Source of the DNA: Flavobacteriaceae bacterium
GTDB taxonomy: Bacteria; Bacteroidota; Bacteroidia; Flavobacteriales; Flavobacteriaceae
DNA length: 64,000 nt
Direction: 5' to 3'
Assembly: GCA_013373385.1 (NCBI GenBank)
Contig: JABXHX010000010.1
Coordinates: forward strand, 62,001-126,000
Shown here piece after piece: positions 46,259-54,983 of the stretch. The position numbers and the translations under genes are program-made. The notes beneath the pieces are model-generated. The model made no database searches, had not been told where the DNA came from, and saw only the letters and a program-made list of their open reading frames with translations. Within the stretch, counting starts at the first letter, position 1, and every line of letters begins with the position of its first letter.

Positions 46259-46402
46259 TTAACGTTTTGTGTCTCCTCCAGAGCCGTCATTTCCTGATCC
46301 GCCTCCAGTTCCATCATTCCCTGTTCCGTTTCCATTTCCATTTCCGTTTCCTCCAAGTTGCTGCCTTAATAATCTTTTTTGTACATTCATATTGTGTTTC
46401 AT
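46259..46402 (-). CDS. 47-residue Gly/Asn-rich peptide, possible secreted signal
   Basis: A complete ATG-to-TAA frame on the minus strand. The first 16 residues are basic and amphipathic (MKHNMNVQKRLLRQQL), followed by Gly-Gly at 17-18, then a low-complexity tail of repeating Gly-Asn, Gly-Thr, Gly-Ser, Asp units ending DTKR. The layout resembles a double-glycine leader plus core peptide, but lacks the standard Bacteroidota leader motif. The purposeful codon pattern (GGA AAC GGA AAT...) and place directly upstream of the TPR sensor kinase suggest a real gene. Not a recognised family. Confidence 0.5.
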   Translation of the reverse strand: MKHNMNVQKRLLRQQLGGNGNGNGNGTGNDGTGGGSGNDGSGGDTKR

Positions 46403-46491
46403 TTTTATTTTGTTTTATAATTGATTATTCATTGTATCGCACTGTTTACAGCCTCTATAAATATATTGTATTCCTATTAATATTCAAAGAC

Positions 46492-47019
46492 TTATTGTAG
46501 TTTATTAAACAAATCCCACAAAACTACCCCACAACTTACTGAAATGTTTAAAGAATGCTTGGTTCCCAATTGCGGAATTTCAATGCAAACATCTGATGCA
46601 GAAACAACTTCTTGCTGCACGCCTTTTACTTCATTACCCATAATAACAGCATATTTTTGGCTTTTATCTGGTATAAAATTATGTAACATTGTACTATTTT
46701 CTGCTTGTTCTATAGACAGTACTTTTACGTTCTCTTCCTTCAGCTTTTTTACCAATTCTAACGTATCTTTTGCATATTCCCAATCAACCGATTCGGTAGC
46801 CCCTAAAGCTGTTTTATGAATCTCTTTGTTGGGCGGGATGGCAGTAATTCCGCAGAGATAAATTTTTTCAATTAAAAAAGCATCGCTTGTTCTAAAAACA
46901 GCACCTATATTATTTAAACTTCTTATATTATCTAACACAACAATTAATGGCGTTTTTTGCACTTGCTTAAACTCATCAACTGTAATTCTACCAAGCTCGC
47001 TATTTTTTAGTTTTCTCAT
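46492..47019 (-). CDS. SpoU/TrmH-family RNA 2'-O-methyltransferase
   Basis: A 175-residue SPOUT methyltransferase. Motif 1 is NNIGAVFRTSDAF (Asn/Arg), motif 2 is MGNEVKGV, motif 3 is IPQLGTKHSLNISVS, which together form the trefoil-knot SAM site. The target (tRNA or rRNA) is not clear from sequence; the short form without N-terminal extension fits TrmH- or TrmL-like enzymes. Divergent from mutS. Confidence 0.88.
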   Translation of the reverse strand: MRKLKNSELGRITVDEFKQVQKTPLIVVLDNIRSLNNIGAVFRTSDAFLIEKIYLCGITAIPPNKEIHKTALGATESVDWEYAKDTLELVKKLKEENVKVLSIEQAENSTMLHNFIPDKSQKYAVIMGNEVKGVQQEVVSASDVCIEIPQLGTKHSLNISVSCGVVLWDLFNKLQ

Positions 47020-47048
47020 AAAAAGTGTTATCTTTAAATACGAATAAT

Positions 47049-47056
47049 TATCTTCG
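47049..47056 (+). promoter_or_regulatory. -7-like promoter box of mutS
   Basis: TATCTTCG is close to TAnnTTTG. A second similar box TATCTTTA lies at 47029-47036. Both are inside the longer open frame from GTG 47025, which supports a start at the TTG at 47085. Confidence 0.35.
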
Positions 47057-47084
47057 CAAAACTAATTTAAAAAATCCAAAACTC

Positions 47085-49715
47085 TTGGCAAAAACCAACC
47101 CAAAAAAGGTAACTCCGTTAATGAAACAATACAATGCTATCAAGGCTAAATACCCTGATGCAATGTTGCTTTTTAGAGTTGGAGACTTTTACGAAACCTT
47201 TGGTGAAGACGCTAAAAAAGCAGCAGAAGTTTTGGGTATTATTTTAACCAAACGCGGAGCTGGTAGTGAAAGTGAAACTGCTTTGGCAGGTTTTCCACAT
47301 CATTCTTTAAATACCTATTTGCCTAAATTAGTTAAAGCTGGAATGCGTGTGGCTATTTGTGATCAGTTAGAAGATCCAAAAATGACTAAAAAAATTGTAA
47401 AACGCGGGGTTACCGAATTGGTTACTCCAGGAGTCGCTTTAAATGATGAAGTTTTAAATACTAAATTCAACAACTTTTTAGCAGCAGTACATTTTGATAC
47501 TTCGACACGCTCAGCAACAAAAAAACATATTGGAATTTCCTTTTTAGATGTGTCTACAGGTGAGTTTTTAGTAGCGCAAGGTGATGAAGAATACATCGAT
47601 AAATTGCTACAAAACTTTAATCCGAGTGAAGTGTTGGTTGAAAAAAAACACAAACAACAATTTTTTGAGTTGTTTGACAATCGATTTTACACTTTTTATT
47701 TAGACGATTGGGTTTTTCAATCTGAATTTGCACAAGAATCTTTGCAAAATCATTTTGATGTAAAAAGTTTAAAAGGTTTTGGAATTGCTGATTTAGATAA
47801 TGGAATTACAGCAGCAGGAGTTGTATTGCATTATTTATCGGAAACCCAACACAACCAATTATCTCACATACAGAATATCTCTAGAATTGCAGAAGATAAT
47901 TATGTTTGGATGGATAGATTTACTGTCAGAAATCTAGAATTATATCATGGTACATCAGTCAACTCTGTTACGCTTTTAGACATTATTGACACTACCATTT
48001 CCCCTATGGGAGGACGTTTATTAAAACGTTGGCTAGCATTGCCTTTAAAAAATCTAAAACAGATTCAACAACGTCATGAAACGGTTAAGTTTTTAATTGA
48101 TTCTGATGATTTCTTTGAATTAGTTACCTATCAATTAAAACAAATTAGCGATATAGAACGACTGATTTCTAAAGTCGCCACAGGAAAAGCTTCACCAAGA
48201 GAGGTTGTGCTATTAAAAAACTCTTTAAAAGCTATTTTACCTATTAAAGAAGCTGCAGAGAAAAGTAAAAATTCGTCTGTAAAAGAAATAGGAAAACAAC
48301 TAAATGATTGTACAGATTTAATTACTAAAATCTCAGAAACACTTTTTGATGATGCACCAGTAAATATCAATAAAGGAAAAGCTATTGCAGATGGAGTTTC
48401 GCAAGAGTTAGATGATTTAAGAACTATTGCCAATTCTGGAAAACAATATTTAGATGATATGTTAGCTCGTGAAACTGAGCGAACTGGAATCACAAGCCTT
48501 AAAATTGCTTTTAATAATGTTTTTGGTTACTATATTGAGGTAAGAAATACACATAAAGATAAAGTTCCTGAAGAATGGATTCGTAAACAAACTTTGGTAA
48601 ACGCTGAGCGTTATATTACTGAAGAACTCAAAGAATATGAAACCAAAATCTTAGGTGCTGAAGAAAAAATTCAGGCCTTAGAACAAGAAATTTTTGCAAA
48701 ACTGATTCAGTATATTATCAATTTTGTACAACCTGTTCAGCAAAATGCTAACGGAATTGCGCAATTAGATTGTTTATTATCGTTTGCCAAAACTGCTATT
48801 GACAATAACTATGTACGTCCGGTTTTAGATGAAAGTACCGATTTAGAAATTAAGAATGGTCGTCACCCAGTAATTGAAAAGCAATTACCAATTGGCGAAG
48901 AATACATTGCTAATGATGTGGTACTGAACAGAAATCAACAACAAATTATTATGATTACTGGGCCAAATATGTCCGGTAAGTCTGCTATTTTAAGACAAAC
49001 CGCTTTGATTGTGTTATTGGCACAAATGGGAAGTTATGTGCCTGCTCAAAATGCTAGAATCGGAATTGTAGATAAGATTTTTACGCGTGTGGGAGCTTCT
49101 GATAATATCTCGATGGGAGAATCTACTTTTATGGTAGAAATGAATGAAACGGCTTCTATTCTAAACAATATTTCTGAACGTAGTTTGGTCTTGTTAGATG
49201 AAATTGGTCGTGGTACTTCTACTTATGATGGAATTTCCATTGCTTGGGCCATAGCTGAGTTTTTACACGAACATCCATCAAAAGCAAAAACCTTGTTTGC
49301 TACACATTACCATGAATTGAATGATATGACAGAAACGTTTGAACGTATTAAAAACTACAATGTTTCTGTTAAAGAATTGAAAGACACCATTATTTTCTTA
49401 CGTAAATTGGTTACAGGTGGCTCAAACCACAGTTTTGGTATTCATGTTGCCAAATTAGCCGGAATGCCTAATAGGGTAATTCATAGAGCTACTAAAATCT
49501 TAGAACAATTAGAGAAAAACCAATCACATAGTGACGTTCGGCAAACTGTAAGAGCTATTCAAAAAGAAGAAATGCAACTTAGTTTTTTTCAGTTAGACGA
49601 CCCATTGTTAGAAGATATCAAAGAAGAAATTTTAACAACCAATATTGATACCTTAACACCTATTGAGGCCTTGATGAAATTGAACGAAATTAAGCGGATG
49701 TTGACGAAAAAATAA
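47085..49715 (+). CDS. mutS: DNA mismatch repair protein MutS
   Basis: Recognises base mismatches and starts repair with MutL. From the TTG at 47085 it has 876 residues and the usual N-terminus [19 protein letters not shown]; the frame could extend to GTG 47025 but this covers promoter-like boxes. The mismatch-binding [11 protein letters not shown] (Phe-x-Glu motif) is near the N-terminus. Walker [10 protein letters not shown] lies near residue 626, and Walker B with [12 protein letters not shown] follows. The protein ends without the extra dimerisation tail of E. coli MutS. Confidence 0.95.
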   Translation: MAKTNPKKVTPLMKQYNAIKAKYPDAMLLFRVGDFYETFGEDAKKAAEVLGIILTKRGAGSESETALAGFPHHSLNTYLPKLVKAGMRVAICDQLEDPKMTKKIVKRGVTELVTPGVALNDEVLNTKFNNFLAAVHFDTSTRSATKKHIGISFLDVSTGEFLVAQGDEEYIDKLLQNFNPSEVLVEKKHKQQFFELFDNRFYTFYLDDWVFQSEFAQESLQNHFDVKSLKGFGIADLDNGITAAGVVLHYLSETQHNQLSHIQNISRIAEDNYVWMDRFTVRNLELYHGTSVNSVTLLDIIDTTISPMGGRLLKRWLALPLKNLKQIQQRHETVKFLIDSDDFFELVTYQLKQISDIERLISKVATGKASPREVVLLKNSLKAILPIKEAAEKSKNSSVKEIGKQLNDCTDLITKISETLFDDAPVNINKGKAIADGVSQELDDLRTIANSGKQYLDDMLARETERTGITSLKIAFNNVFGYYIEVRNTHKDKVPEEWIRKQTLVNAERYITEELKEYETKILGAEEKIQALEQEIFAKLIQYIINFVQPVQQNANGIAQLDCLLSFAKTAIDNNYVRPVLDESTDLEIKNGRHPVIEKQLPIGEEYIANDVVLNRNQQQIIMITGPNMSGKSAILRQTALIVLLAQMGSYVPAQNARIGIVDKIFTRVGASDNISMGESTFMVEMNETASILNNISERSLVLLDEIGRGTSTYDGISIAWAIAEFLHEHPSKAKTLFATHYHELNDMTETFERIKNYNVSVKELKDTIIFLRKLVTGGSNHSFGIHVAKLAGMPNRVIHRATKILEQLEKNQSHSDVRQTVRAIQKEEMQLSFFQLDDPLLEDIKEEILTTNIDTLTPIEALMKLNEIKRMLTKK

Positions 49716-49733
49716 AAATAACTACTATCTTTG
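49701..49733 (+). promoter_or_regulatory. Promoter of tatA inside the mutS end
   Basis: TTG at 49701-49703, 22-bp spacer, TATCTTTG at 49726-49733, ten bases before the tatA ATG at 49743. The -33 part lies in the last mutS codons. Confidence 0.5.
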
Positions 49734-49742
49734 CCACAAGGT

Positions 49743-50027
49743 ATGAATACACATTTTTTATTTATTGGTGGGCCAGAAATATTAGTCATTGGATTAATTG
49801 TAGTGATGTTATTTGGTGCAGATAAGATTCCTGAAATTGCCCGAGGATTAGGTAAGGGAATGCGTCAGCTAAAAGATGCCACCAATGATATTAAAAGAGA
49901 AATTAACGAAACTGCCGAAAAGCAAGAAGTTTCTAGTGCCAAAACCTTGAAAGATGTTACCAAAGAAATCAACAAGGTAAAAGAAGATATTGACGAAATT
50001 ACGGGCCCTGTAAAAAGGCGCTTCTAG
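49743..50027 (+). CDS. tatA: Sec-independent (twin-arginine) translocase subunit TatA/TatB
   Basis: A 94-residue protein with an N-terminal membrane helix (about residues 11-24; EILVIGLIVVMLFGADKIPE with the conserved FG hinge), an amphipathic helix (KIPEIARGLGKGMRQLK) and a charged tail. It forms the pore for folded proteins. Whether it plays the TatA or the TatB role cannot be told; tatC is not in the window. The ATG at 49743 is preferred to the TTG at 49731. Convergent with the O-methyltransferase gene. Confidence 0.9.
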   Translation: MNTHFLFIGGPEILVIGLIVVMLFGADKIPEIARGLGKGMRQLKDATNDIKREINETAEKQEVSSAKTLKDVTKEINKVKEDIDEITGPVKRRF

Positions 50028-50031
50028 CTTT

Positions 50032-50673
50032 TTACTTTACCCTACTTACAGTTAATCCGTCTCTAATAGGTAGTAAAACTGTTTCTATTCTAGCATCCGT
50101 ATTTAATAATTGGTTGTATGTTACCAACACTTCTGTATCTATGTCTTTGGGTTGTAATTTCTCTACTACTTTTCCGCTCCACAATACATTATCTGATAAT
50201 ATAATCCCACCAGAGTTCATTTTATCAATCAGCAAATTAAAATAGTTAATGTAATTTGATTTATCTGCATCGATAAAAACCAAATCAAGACTAGCATCAA
50301 TTGTAGGAATAATTTCTAAGGCGTTCCCCACATATTGTTTTATTTTATTTTGATAACCCGATTTTTCAAAATACTTGTTTTGTAGGTCAACTAACTCTTC
50401 GTTCTTATCTATAGTGTGTAGTGTTCCATTTTCAGACAAACCTTCTGCTAAACACAGTGCAGAATAGCCAGTATAAGTTCCTATTTCTAGAATGGTTTCA
50501 GGTTGTATTAGTTTAGAAATCATAGACAAAACACGTCCTTGAAAAGCGCCACTTAACATCCGTGGGTTCAAAACTTTTTGCCAAGTTTCTCTAGAAAGTT
50601 CTTTTAAAATCTGTGGTTCTTGTTGCGAATGTTTTACAACATACTCATCAATTTTTTCGGGTAAAAAGTGCAT
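50032..50673 (-). CDS. Class I SAM-dependent O-methyltransferase
   Basis: A 213-residue enzyme of the catechol-O-methyltransferase-like (methyltransferase 3) family. The SAM motif is LEIGTYTGYSAL and the metal/acidic block is LVFIDADKSNY, with DNVLWSGKV following, as in bacterial COMT-type enzymes. The substrate is unknown. Starts 5 bp after the small anti-sigma-like gene and is likely in the same transcript as the sigma factor. Confidence 0.85.
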   Translation of the reverse strand: MHFLPEKIDEYVVKHSQQEPQILKELSRETWQKVLNPRMLSGAFQGRVLSMISKLIQPETILEIGTYTGYSALCLAEGLSENGTLHTIDKNEELVDLQNKYFEKSGYQNKIKQYVGNALEIIPTIDASLDLVFIDADKSNYINYFNLLIDKMNSGGIILSDNVLWSGKVVEKLQPKDIDTEVLVTYNQLLNTDARIETVLLPIRDGLTVSRVK

Positions 50674-50678
50674 AATTA

Positions 50679-50942
50679 TTACGCTTCAAATTCTTGCAAC
50701 TGCTTTTTAAGTTGCTCTTTGTCTTCGGTAGACATACATTTTTTATGCTCTTTACAATCTGTTGCTCGCATTTTGTAAATCTGAGACAATTTGTTGTTTT
50801 GCTTTGTATACAATGAACAAACTTTACAAAAAAGAAAATGAAAATTCAGTTGAATTCTTTCAAATAAAGTTGACTCACCATATTGACTTTTATCACAAAT
50901 GGTTGTAGCTTCATCGCAAGTAATTTTTAACTTTAAGCCCAT
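50679..50942 (-). CDS. Small zinc-binding anti-sigma-like protein
   Basis: An 87-residue protein 3 bp after the ECF sigma gene. It has the motif His35-x3-Cys39-x2-Cys42 (HFLFCKVC) typical of zinc-containing anti-sigma (ZAS) domains, plus extra cysteines (9, 16, 63, 69). Unlike most anti-sigma factors it has no membrane helix, so it would be cytoplasmic and could sense redox or metals through the cysteines. The anti-sigma role is inferred from motif and place. Confidence 0.6.
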   Translation of the reverse strand: MGLKLKITCDEATTICDKSQYGESTLFERIQLNFHFLFCKVCSLYTKQNNKLSQIYKMRATDCKEHKKCMSTEDKEQLKKQLQEFEA

Positions 50943-50945
50943 TTC

Positions 50946-51518
50946 TTAATTATTAAACCAATTATCTTCCATACATTTTCTTAACTGAGTTCTTGCTCTG
51001 TGGATGATTACCCAAAGGTTGGACGCAGTAATATCTAACTCCTTACAAATTTCTTCTGTTTCAAATTCTTGAATGGTTTTCATTCTAAAAACCATGGCAT
51101 ATTTTTCTGGAAGATACTCTATACACTTGTCTATAGTTGACTTCAACTCGTCAGATTCTATATACTTATCTGCATCATTACTCCAAGTTTGAGGCACGCG
51201 CTCTTCTAACCAATTCCCTTCACTATCACCATCTTCGTAAAAATTCATTTTAACCTCTGCTTTTCCTTTTGCCGAGTTTATTTTACGATAATAATCAATG
51301 ATTTTTCTTTTTAAGATGGCAACTAACCAAGTTCTTTCAGCTGCTTTTCCTTCAAAATTTTTGGCAGATTTCAATCCAGCAAAAAAGGTTTCTTGAACTA
51401 AATCTTTTGCTGTATCATTATTATTTACACGGGTAACGGCATAATTAAACAGGTAATCTGCATAATTATCTATCCATTTATTAGGTTGTAGTGTATGTTT
51501 TGTTTGACTATCTGACAT
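50946..51518 (-). CDS. ECF-type RNA polymerase sigma factor
   Basis: A 190-residue group IV sigma factor. Region 2 (about 20-85, with DLVQETFFAGLKSAKNF and TWLVAILKRKIIDYYRK) binds the -10 element and core enzyme; region 4 (about 125-185, with LPEKYAMVFRMKTIQEFETE and a helix-turn-helix SNLWVIIHRARTQLRKCM) binds the -35. No other domain. Precedes the anti-sigma-like gene by 3 bp and the methyltransferase gene after that. Its regulon is unknown. Confidence 0.92.
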   Translation of the reverse strand: MSDSQTKHTLQPNKWIDNYADYLFNYAVTRVNNNDTAKDLVQETFFAGLKSAKNFEGKAAERTWLVAILKRKIIDYYRKINSAKGKAEVKMNFYEDGDSEGNWLEERVPQTWSNDADKYIESDELKSTIDKCIEYLPEKYAMVFRMKTIQEFETEEICKELDITASNLWVIIHRARTQLRKCMEDNWFNN

Positions 51519-51579
51519 TCTATTTTATGAATATCAAATATATTCATTTTATACCAAAATTTAGTGCTATAAAAATAGT

Positions 51580-52059
51580 TTATTTCTCTGACGGATTACA
51601 ACCTTTTCTTTTACGGGTATCTATTAAATAAATTATCTCCCAATTCCCATTGTTATTAAAAAGTTGAAAAGAATTTACACCACAATGGCTAAACTTACCT
51701 TTGTTATAAAACTCATAAGGTGTCCAAACAGAAGCTAAATTTCCATCAATCTGTATGTTATAAGAAAGTATTTTTTCGTAGTAATCATCTGTAGGTTTTA
51801 CATTCTTAGCAAAACCCATTAACGTTTTGTATACATTAGGAGTACCTCTTAATACTTTTTCTCCTTTAGGTGTTGTAAACGTAGTTTGTGCCACTAAATC
51901 TTTACGAATCGTTTTCTTTAAAAGAATTGTATCTCCTTTATGAAATCCCTTAAAAAAATTTTCGATCGTAGTTTGTACTGCTTTTTTTTCTGATACTTGT
52001 TGCGCTTGTATTGTTAAAGACAGGCTTAATAATAAAAATAATGTGATTTTTTTTTTCAT
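51580..52059 (-). CDS. Secreted NTF2-like (SnoaL/lumazine-like) protein
   Basis: A 159-residue protein with signal peptide (cleavage near IQAQQ). The fold of the nuclear transport factor 2 superfamily is suggested by VQTTIENFFKGFHKGDT at the start and SFQLFNNNGNWEIIYLIDTRKR at the end. Members bind or transform small molecules; no catalytic residues are certain. 61 bp upstream of the sigma gene on the same strand. Confidence 0.75.
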   Translation of the reverse strand: MKKKITLFLLLSLSLTIQAQQVSEKKAVQTTIENFFKGFHKGDTILLKKTIRKDLVAQTTFTTPKGEKVLRGTPNVYKTLMGFAKNVKPTDDYYEKILSYNIQIDGNLASVWTPYEFYNKGKFSHCGVNSFQLFNNNGNWEIIYLIDTRKRKGCNPSEK

Positions 52060-52205
52060 TTTTGTTTGGATTGTTTTGGGTAAAATTATTCAAATCTTTC
52101 TCTCGAAAAAATTCTTGAATAAAGATTAACAGAAGATTAACTCATTTAAAAAACAAGCAGTAAACCGAATAATTACGTATTTTTACGCCTATTAAAACAA
52201 ATAAA

Positions 52206-53024
52206 ATGTCTGTAGCAAAAAAAGAATATAAAAGAGTAACTACAAAATCTTTGGTAGAAATGAAATCTAACGGAGAAAAGATTTCTATGTTAACTGCCTA
52301 CGATTATACCATGGCGAAAATAGTGGATAGTGCTGGTATTGATGTTATTTTAGTTGGTGATTCTGCATCGAATGTAATGGCTGGCCATGAAACCACTTTA
52401 CCAATTACATTAGATCAAATGATTTATCATGCAAGCTCTGTTATTAGAGCTGTAGAACGTAGTTTGGTTGTAGTAGATTTACCTTTTGGTAGTTATCAGT
52501 CTGACCCGAAAGAAGCGTTGCGTTCTTCGATTAGAATTATGAAGGAATCTGGCGGACATGCAGTAAAACTTGAAGGGGGAAAAGAAATAAAAGAATCTAT
52601 AAAACGAATTTTAAATGCAGGAATACCTGTAATGGGACATTTAGGATTGACACCACAATCTATCTATAAGTTCGGGACATATACTGTTAGAGCAAAAGAA
52701 GAAGAAGAAGCTGAAAAATTAATTGAAGACGCTTTAATGTTAGAAAGAGTAGGTTGTTTTGCTGTGGTCTTAGAAAAAGTCCCTGCCAAACTAGCTAAAA
52801 AAGTAGCAGAGAGTATTTCAATTCCTGTTATTGGTATTGGTGCTGGGGGTGGTGTAGACGGACAAGTTTTGGTAACGCACGATATGTTGGGTATGACACA
52901 CGAGTTTAATCCACGTTTTTTACGTAGGTATTTAGATTTATATGCTGATATGACCAATGCTTTTAAGCAATATAATGACGATGTAAAGTCAAAAGATTTT
53001 CCAAACCAAAGTGAGCAGTATTAA
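52206..53024 (+). CDS. panB: 3-methyl-2-oxobutanoate hydroxymethyltransferase
   Basis: First step toward pantothenate (vitamin B5) and coenzyme A: adds a hydroxymethyl group from methylene-THF to ketoisovalerate. 272 residues, with [30 protein letters not shown], the metal ligands Asp/Asp/Glu in VVDLPFGSY and VKLEGG, and [14 protein letters not shown]. Other pan genes are not in the window. Confidence 0.95.
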   Translation: MSVAKKEYKRVTTKSLVEMKSNGEKISMLTAYDYTMAKIVDSAGIDVILVGDSASNVMAGHETTLPITLDQMIYHASSVIRAVERSLVVVDLPFGSYQSDPKEALRSSIRIMKESGGHAVKLEGGKEIKESIKRILNAGIPVMGHLGLTPQSIYKFGTYTVRAKEEEEAEKLIEDALMLERVGCFAVVLEKVPAKLAKKVAESISIPVIGIGAGGGVDGQVLVTHDMLGMTHEFNPRFLRRYLDLYADMTNAFKQYNDDVKSKDFPNQSEQY

Positions 53025-53060
53025 TTCAATGAGTTAATGAATTAATTTGAAAATGAGATA
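53024..53060. repeat. Spacer of 8-bp quasi-repeats between panB and the dehydrogenase gene
   Basis: A row of TTAATGAA-like units (TCAATGAG, TTAATGAA, TTAATTTG, AAAATGAG, ATAATGAG). No coding potential. Confidence 0.5.
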
Positions 53061-53996
53061 ATGAGAATCCTTCATTTAGATAGTAATCATCCGTTACTTT
53101 TAAATCAATTAAACGATTTAGGTTTTATTAATGATGAAGATTATTTGTCTTCTAAAGAAGAAATTGAAGCTAAAATTAATTTATACGACGGTATTGTAAT
53201 ACGAAGTAGATTTAGTATTGATAAACAGTTTTTAAACAAAGCAACTAACTTAAAGTTTATTGGTAGAGTTGGTGCAGGGTTAGAAAATATTGATTGTGTG
53301 TATGCAGAAAAAAAAGGAATTCATTTAATTTCTGCACCTGAAGGTAATAGAAATGCGGTTGGAGAACATGCGTTGGGAATGTTGTTATCACTTTTTAATA
53401 AACTAAACAAAGCTGATAACGAAGTTAGAAACGGAAAATGGTTGAGAGAAGAGAATCGTGGAGTTGAACTAGATGGTAAAACTGTTGGTATCATTGGCTA
53501 TGGAAACATGGGGAAATCATTCGCTAAAAAATTACGTGGTTTTGATGTTGAAGTGCTGTGTTATGATATCCAACCAAATGTCGAAGATGAAAATTGCAGG
53601 CAAGTTTCTTTACAAGAAATCCAACAGAAAGCAGATGTTTTAAGTCTACATACACCTCAAACTAAGCTAACAACTAATATGATTGATACAAATTTCATCA
53701 ATCAATTTTACAAACCTTTTTGGTTGATCAATACTGCAAGAGGTAAATCTGTTGTTACTAGAGATTTAGTTGATGCGCTAAAAAATAAAAAAATTTTAGG
53801 AGCAGGTTTAGACGTTTTGGAATATGAAAAATCTTCGTTTGAAAATTTATTTACAAACAATCTACCTGAAGCTTTTGAGTACTTAATTAATGCTGAAAAT
53901 GTTCTTTTATCTCCGCATGTTGCTGGTTGGACGATTGAAAGTAAGCAAAAACTAGCGCAAACTATTGTAGATAAAATCAAACAAAAATTTTGCTAA
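53061..53996 (+). CDS. NAD-dependent D-2-hydroxyacid dehydrogenase
   Basis: A 311-residue oxidoreductase of the D-isomer 2-hydroxyacid dehydrogenase family. The Rossmann motif GIIGYGNMGKSFAKKL, the catalytic Arg/Glu region (INTARGKSVV; LDVLEYE) and the catalytic His in LSPHVAGWT are present. The substrate is not clear; relatives include phosphoglycerate, glycerate and hydroxyisocaproate dehydrogenases. No ACT domain, so it is not a long-form SerA. Next to panB. Confidence 0.88.
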   Translation: MRILHLDSNHPLLLNQLNDLGFINDEDYLSSKEEIEAKINLYDGIVIRSRFSIDKQFLNKATNLKFIGRVGAGLENIDCVYAEKKGIHLISAPEGNRNAVGEHALGMLLSLFNKLNKADNEVRNGKWLREENRGVELDGKTVGIIGYGNMGKSFAKKLRGFDVEVLCYDIQPNVEDENCRQVSLQEIQQKADVLSLHTPQTKLTTNMIDTNFINQFYKPFWLINTARGKSVVTRDLVDALKNKKILGAGLDVLEYEKSSFENLFTNNLPEAFEYLINAENVLLSPHVAGWTIESKQKLAQTIVDKIKQKFC

Positions 53997-54005
53997 CTTG
54001 TAACA

Positions 54006-54416
54006 ATGAAAAAAACTATTGTTGTTTTTAGTTTATTAATCTTAGCAATACTTTTACTCTTTCAGTTTAGTAAATATACTTTTATCTCTAACAACCTTCA
54101 AATAGAAATTGTTATTGGAATAATTGCTATTGCATTTTTCTTTATTGGAATTTATATCAACAAGAAAAGCTTACATAAAACAGACACTCCTTCTGTAGAA
54201 ATTAATATGAAGAAAATTGAAGAGTTAGGAATTACAAAAAGAGAATATGAAGTACTGAAAAAAATTTCTGAAGGATTATCTAATAAAGAAATTGCCACTA
54301 TCTTATTTCTTTCAGAAAGCACAATAAAAACACATGTGTCAAATATATTAGTAAAGTTAGATGCTAAACGGAGAACGCAAGCAATTCAGATTGCAAAATC
54401 ACTTCAAATTATTTAA
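54006..54416 (+). CDS. Membrane-anchored LuxR-type helix-turn-helix regulator
   Basis: A 136-residue protein: two membrane helices (about 5-21 and 35-50), a short linker, then a LuxR/GerE DNA-binding domain (about 77-136, with LTKREYEVLKKISEGLSNKEIA-like start at residue 78 and SESTIKTHVSNILVKL). It lacks a receiver, so the membrane part or an unknown partner must control it. The next gene encodes a DUF4199 membrane protein, a common pairing in Flavobacteriaceae from memory. Confidence 0.8.
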   Translation: MKKTIVVFSLLILAILLLFQFSKYTFISNNLQIEIVIGIIAIAFFFIGIYINKKSLHKTDTPSVEINMKKIEELGITKREYEVLKKISEGLSNKEIATILFLSESTIKTHVSNILVKLDAKRRTQAIQIAKSLQII

Positions 54417-54511
54417 ATTATAGCTTTAGTATAGTCATTTTGGCACTAAAGTATGAGTTCCTTTTTTTAAATATCTAATACTTTTGAAGCATTAACTTTA
54501 ACTATTAAAAA

Positions 54512-54979
54512 ATGAAAAATACAATTATTAGATACGGTTTGTATGGATTTCTTGTTGGCTTACTTATTTTTAGTTTACACCTCTTTTTTGGTATTAAACA
54601 TTTAGATTATTCTACCAACGAAATACTCGGATATATCTCTATCTTTATTTCTTTATCATTTATTTTCTTTGGAATAAAACACTACAGAGATCATATAAAT
54701 AATGGACTCATATCAATTAGTAAAGCCATAGTTATTGGTCTAGCAATTTCTATACTAGTTGGTTTAGGTATAGCTATAGCAGATTATATTTACACAAAAT
54801 TTATTGATCCATCATTCTTTAGTAACTACGAGCAAAACCTAATAAAGCAAGGAAGAGAAGATGAGATTATTAAAATGACAAGTTTTTCTGCAGCTATATT
54901 TATGTTGGTTCTAGTAACTATAATAGGATTTATTATATCTCTAATATCTGCATTAATTTTACAACGAAAAAAGGAATAG
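54512..54979 (+). CDS. DUF4199 membrane protein
   Basis: A 155-residue protein with four predicted membrane helices and a polar loop (residues 95-130, with DPSFFSNYEQNLIKQGREDE) that fit the DUF4199 family of unknown function. A -7-like box TACTTTTG lies at 54479-54486. The VOC gene follows after 4 bp. Confidence 0.75.
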   Translation: MKNTIIRYGLYGFLVGLLIFSLHLFFGIKHLDYSTNEILGYISIFISLSFIFFGIKHYRDHINNGLISISKAIVIGLAISILVGLGIAIADYIYTKFIDPSFFSNYEQNLIKQGREDEIIKMTSFSAAIFMLVLVTIIGFIISLISALILQRKKE

Positions 54980-54983
54980 ACAT

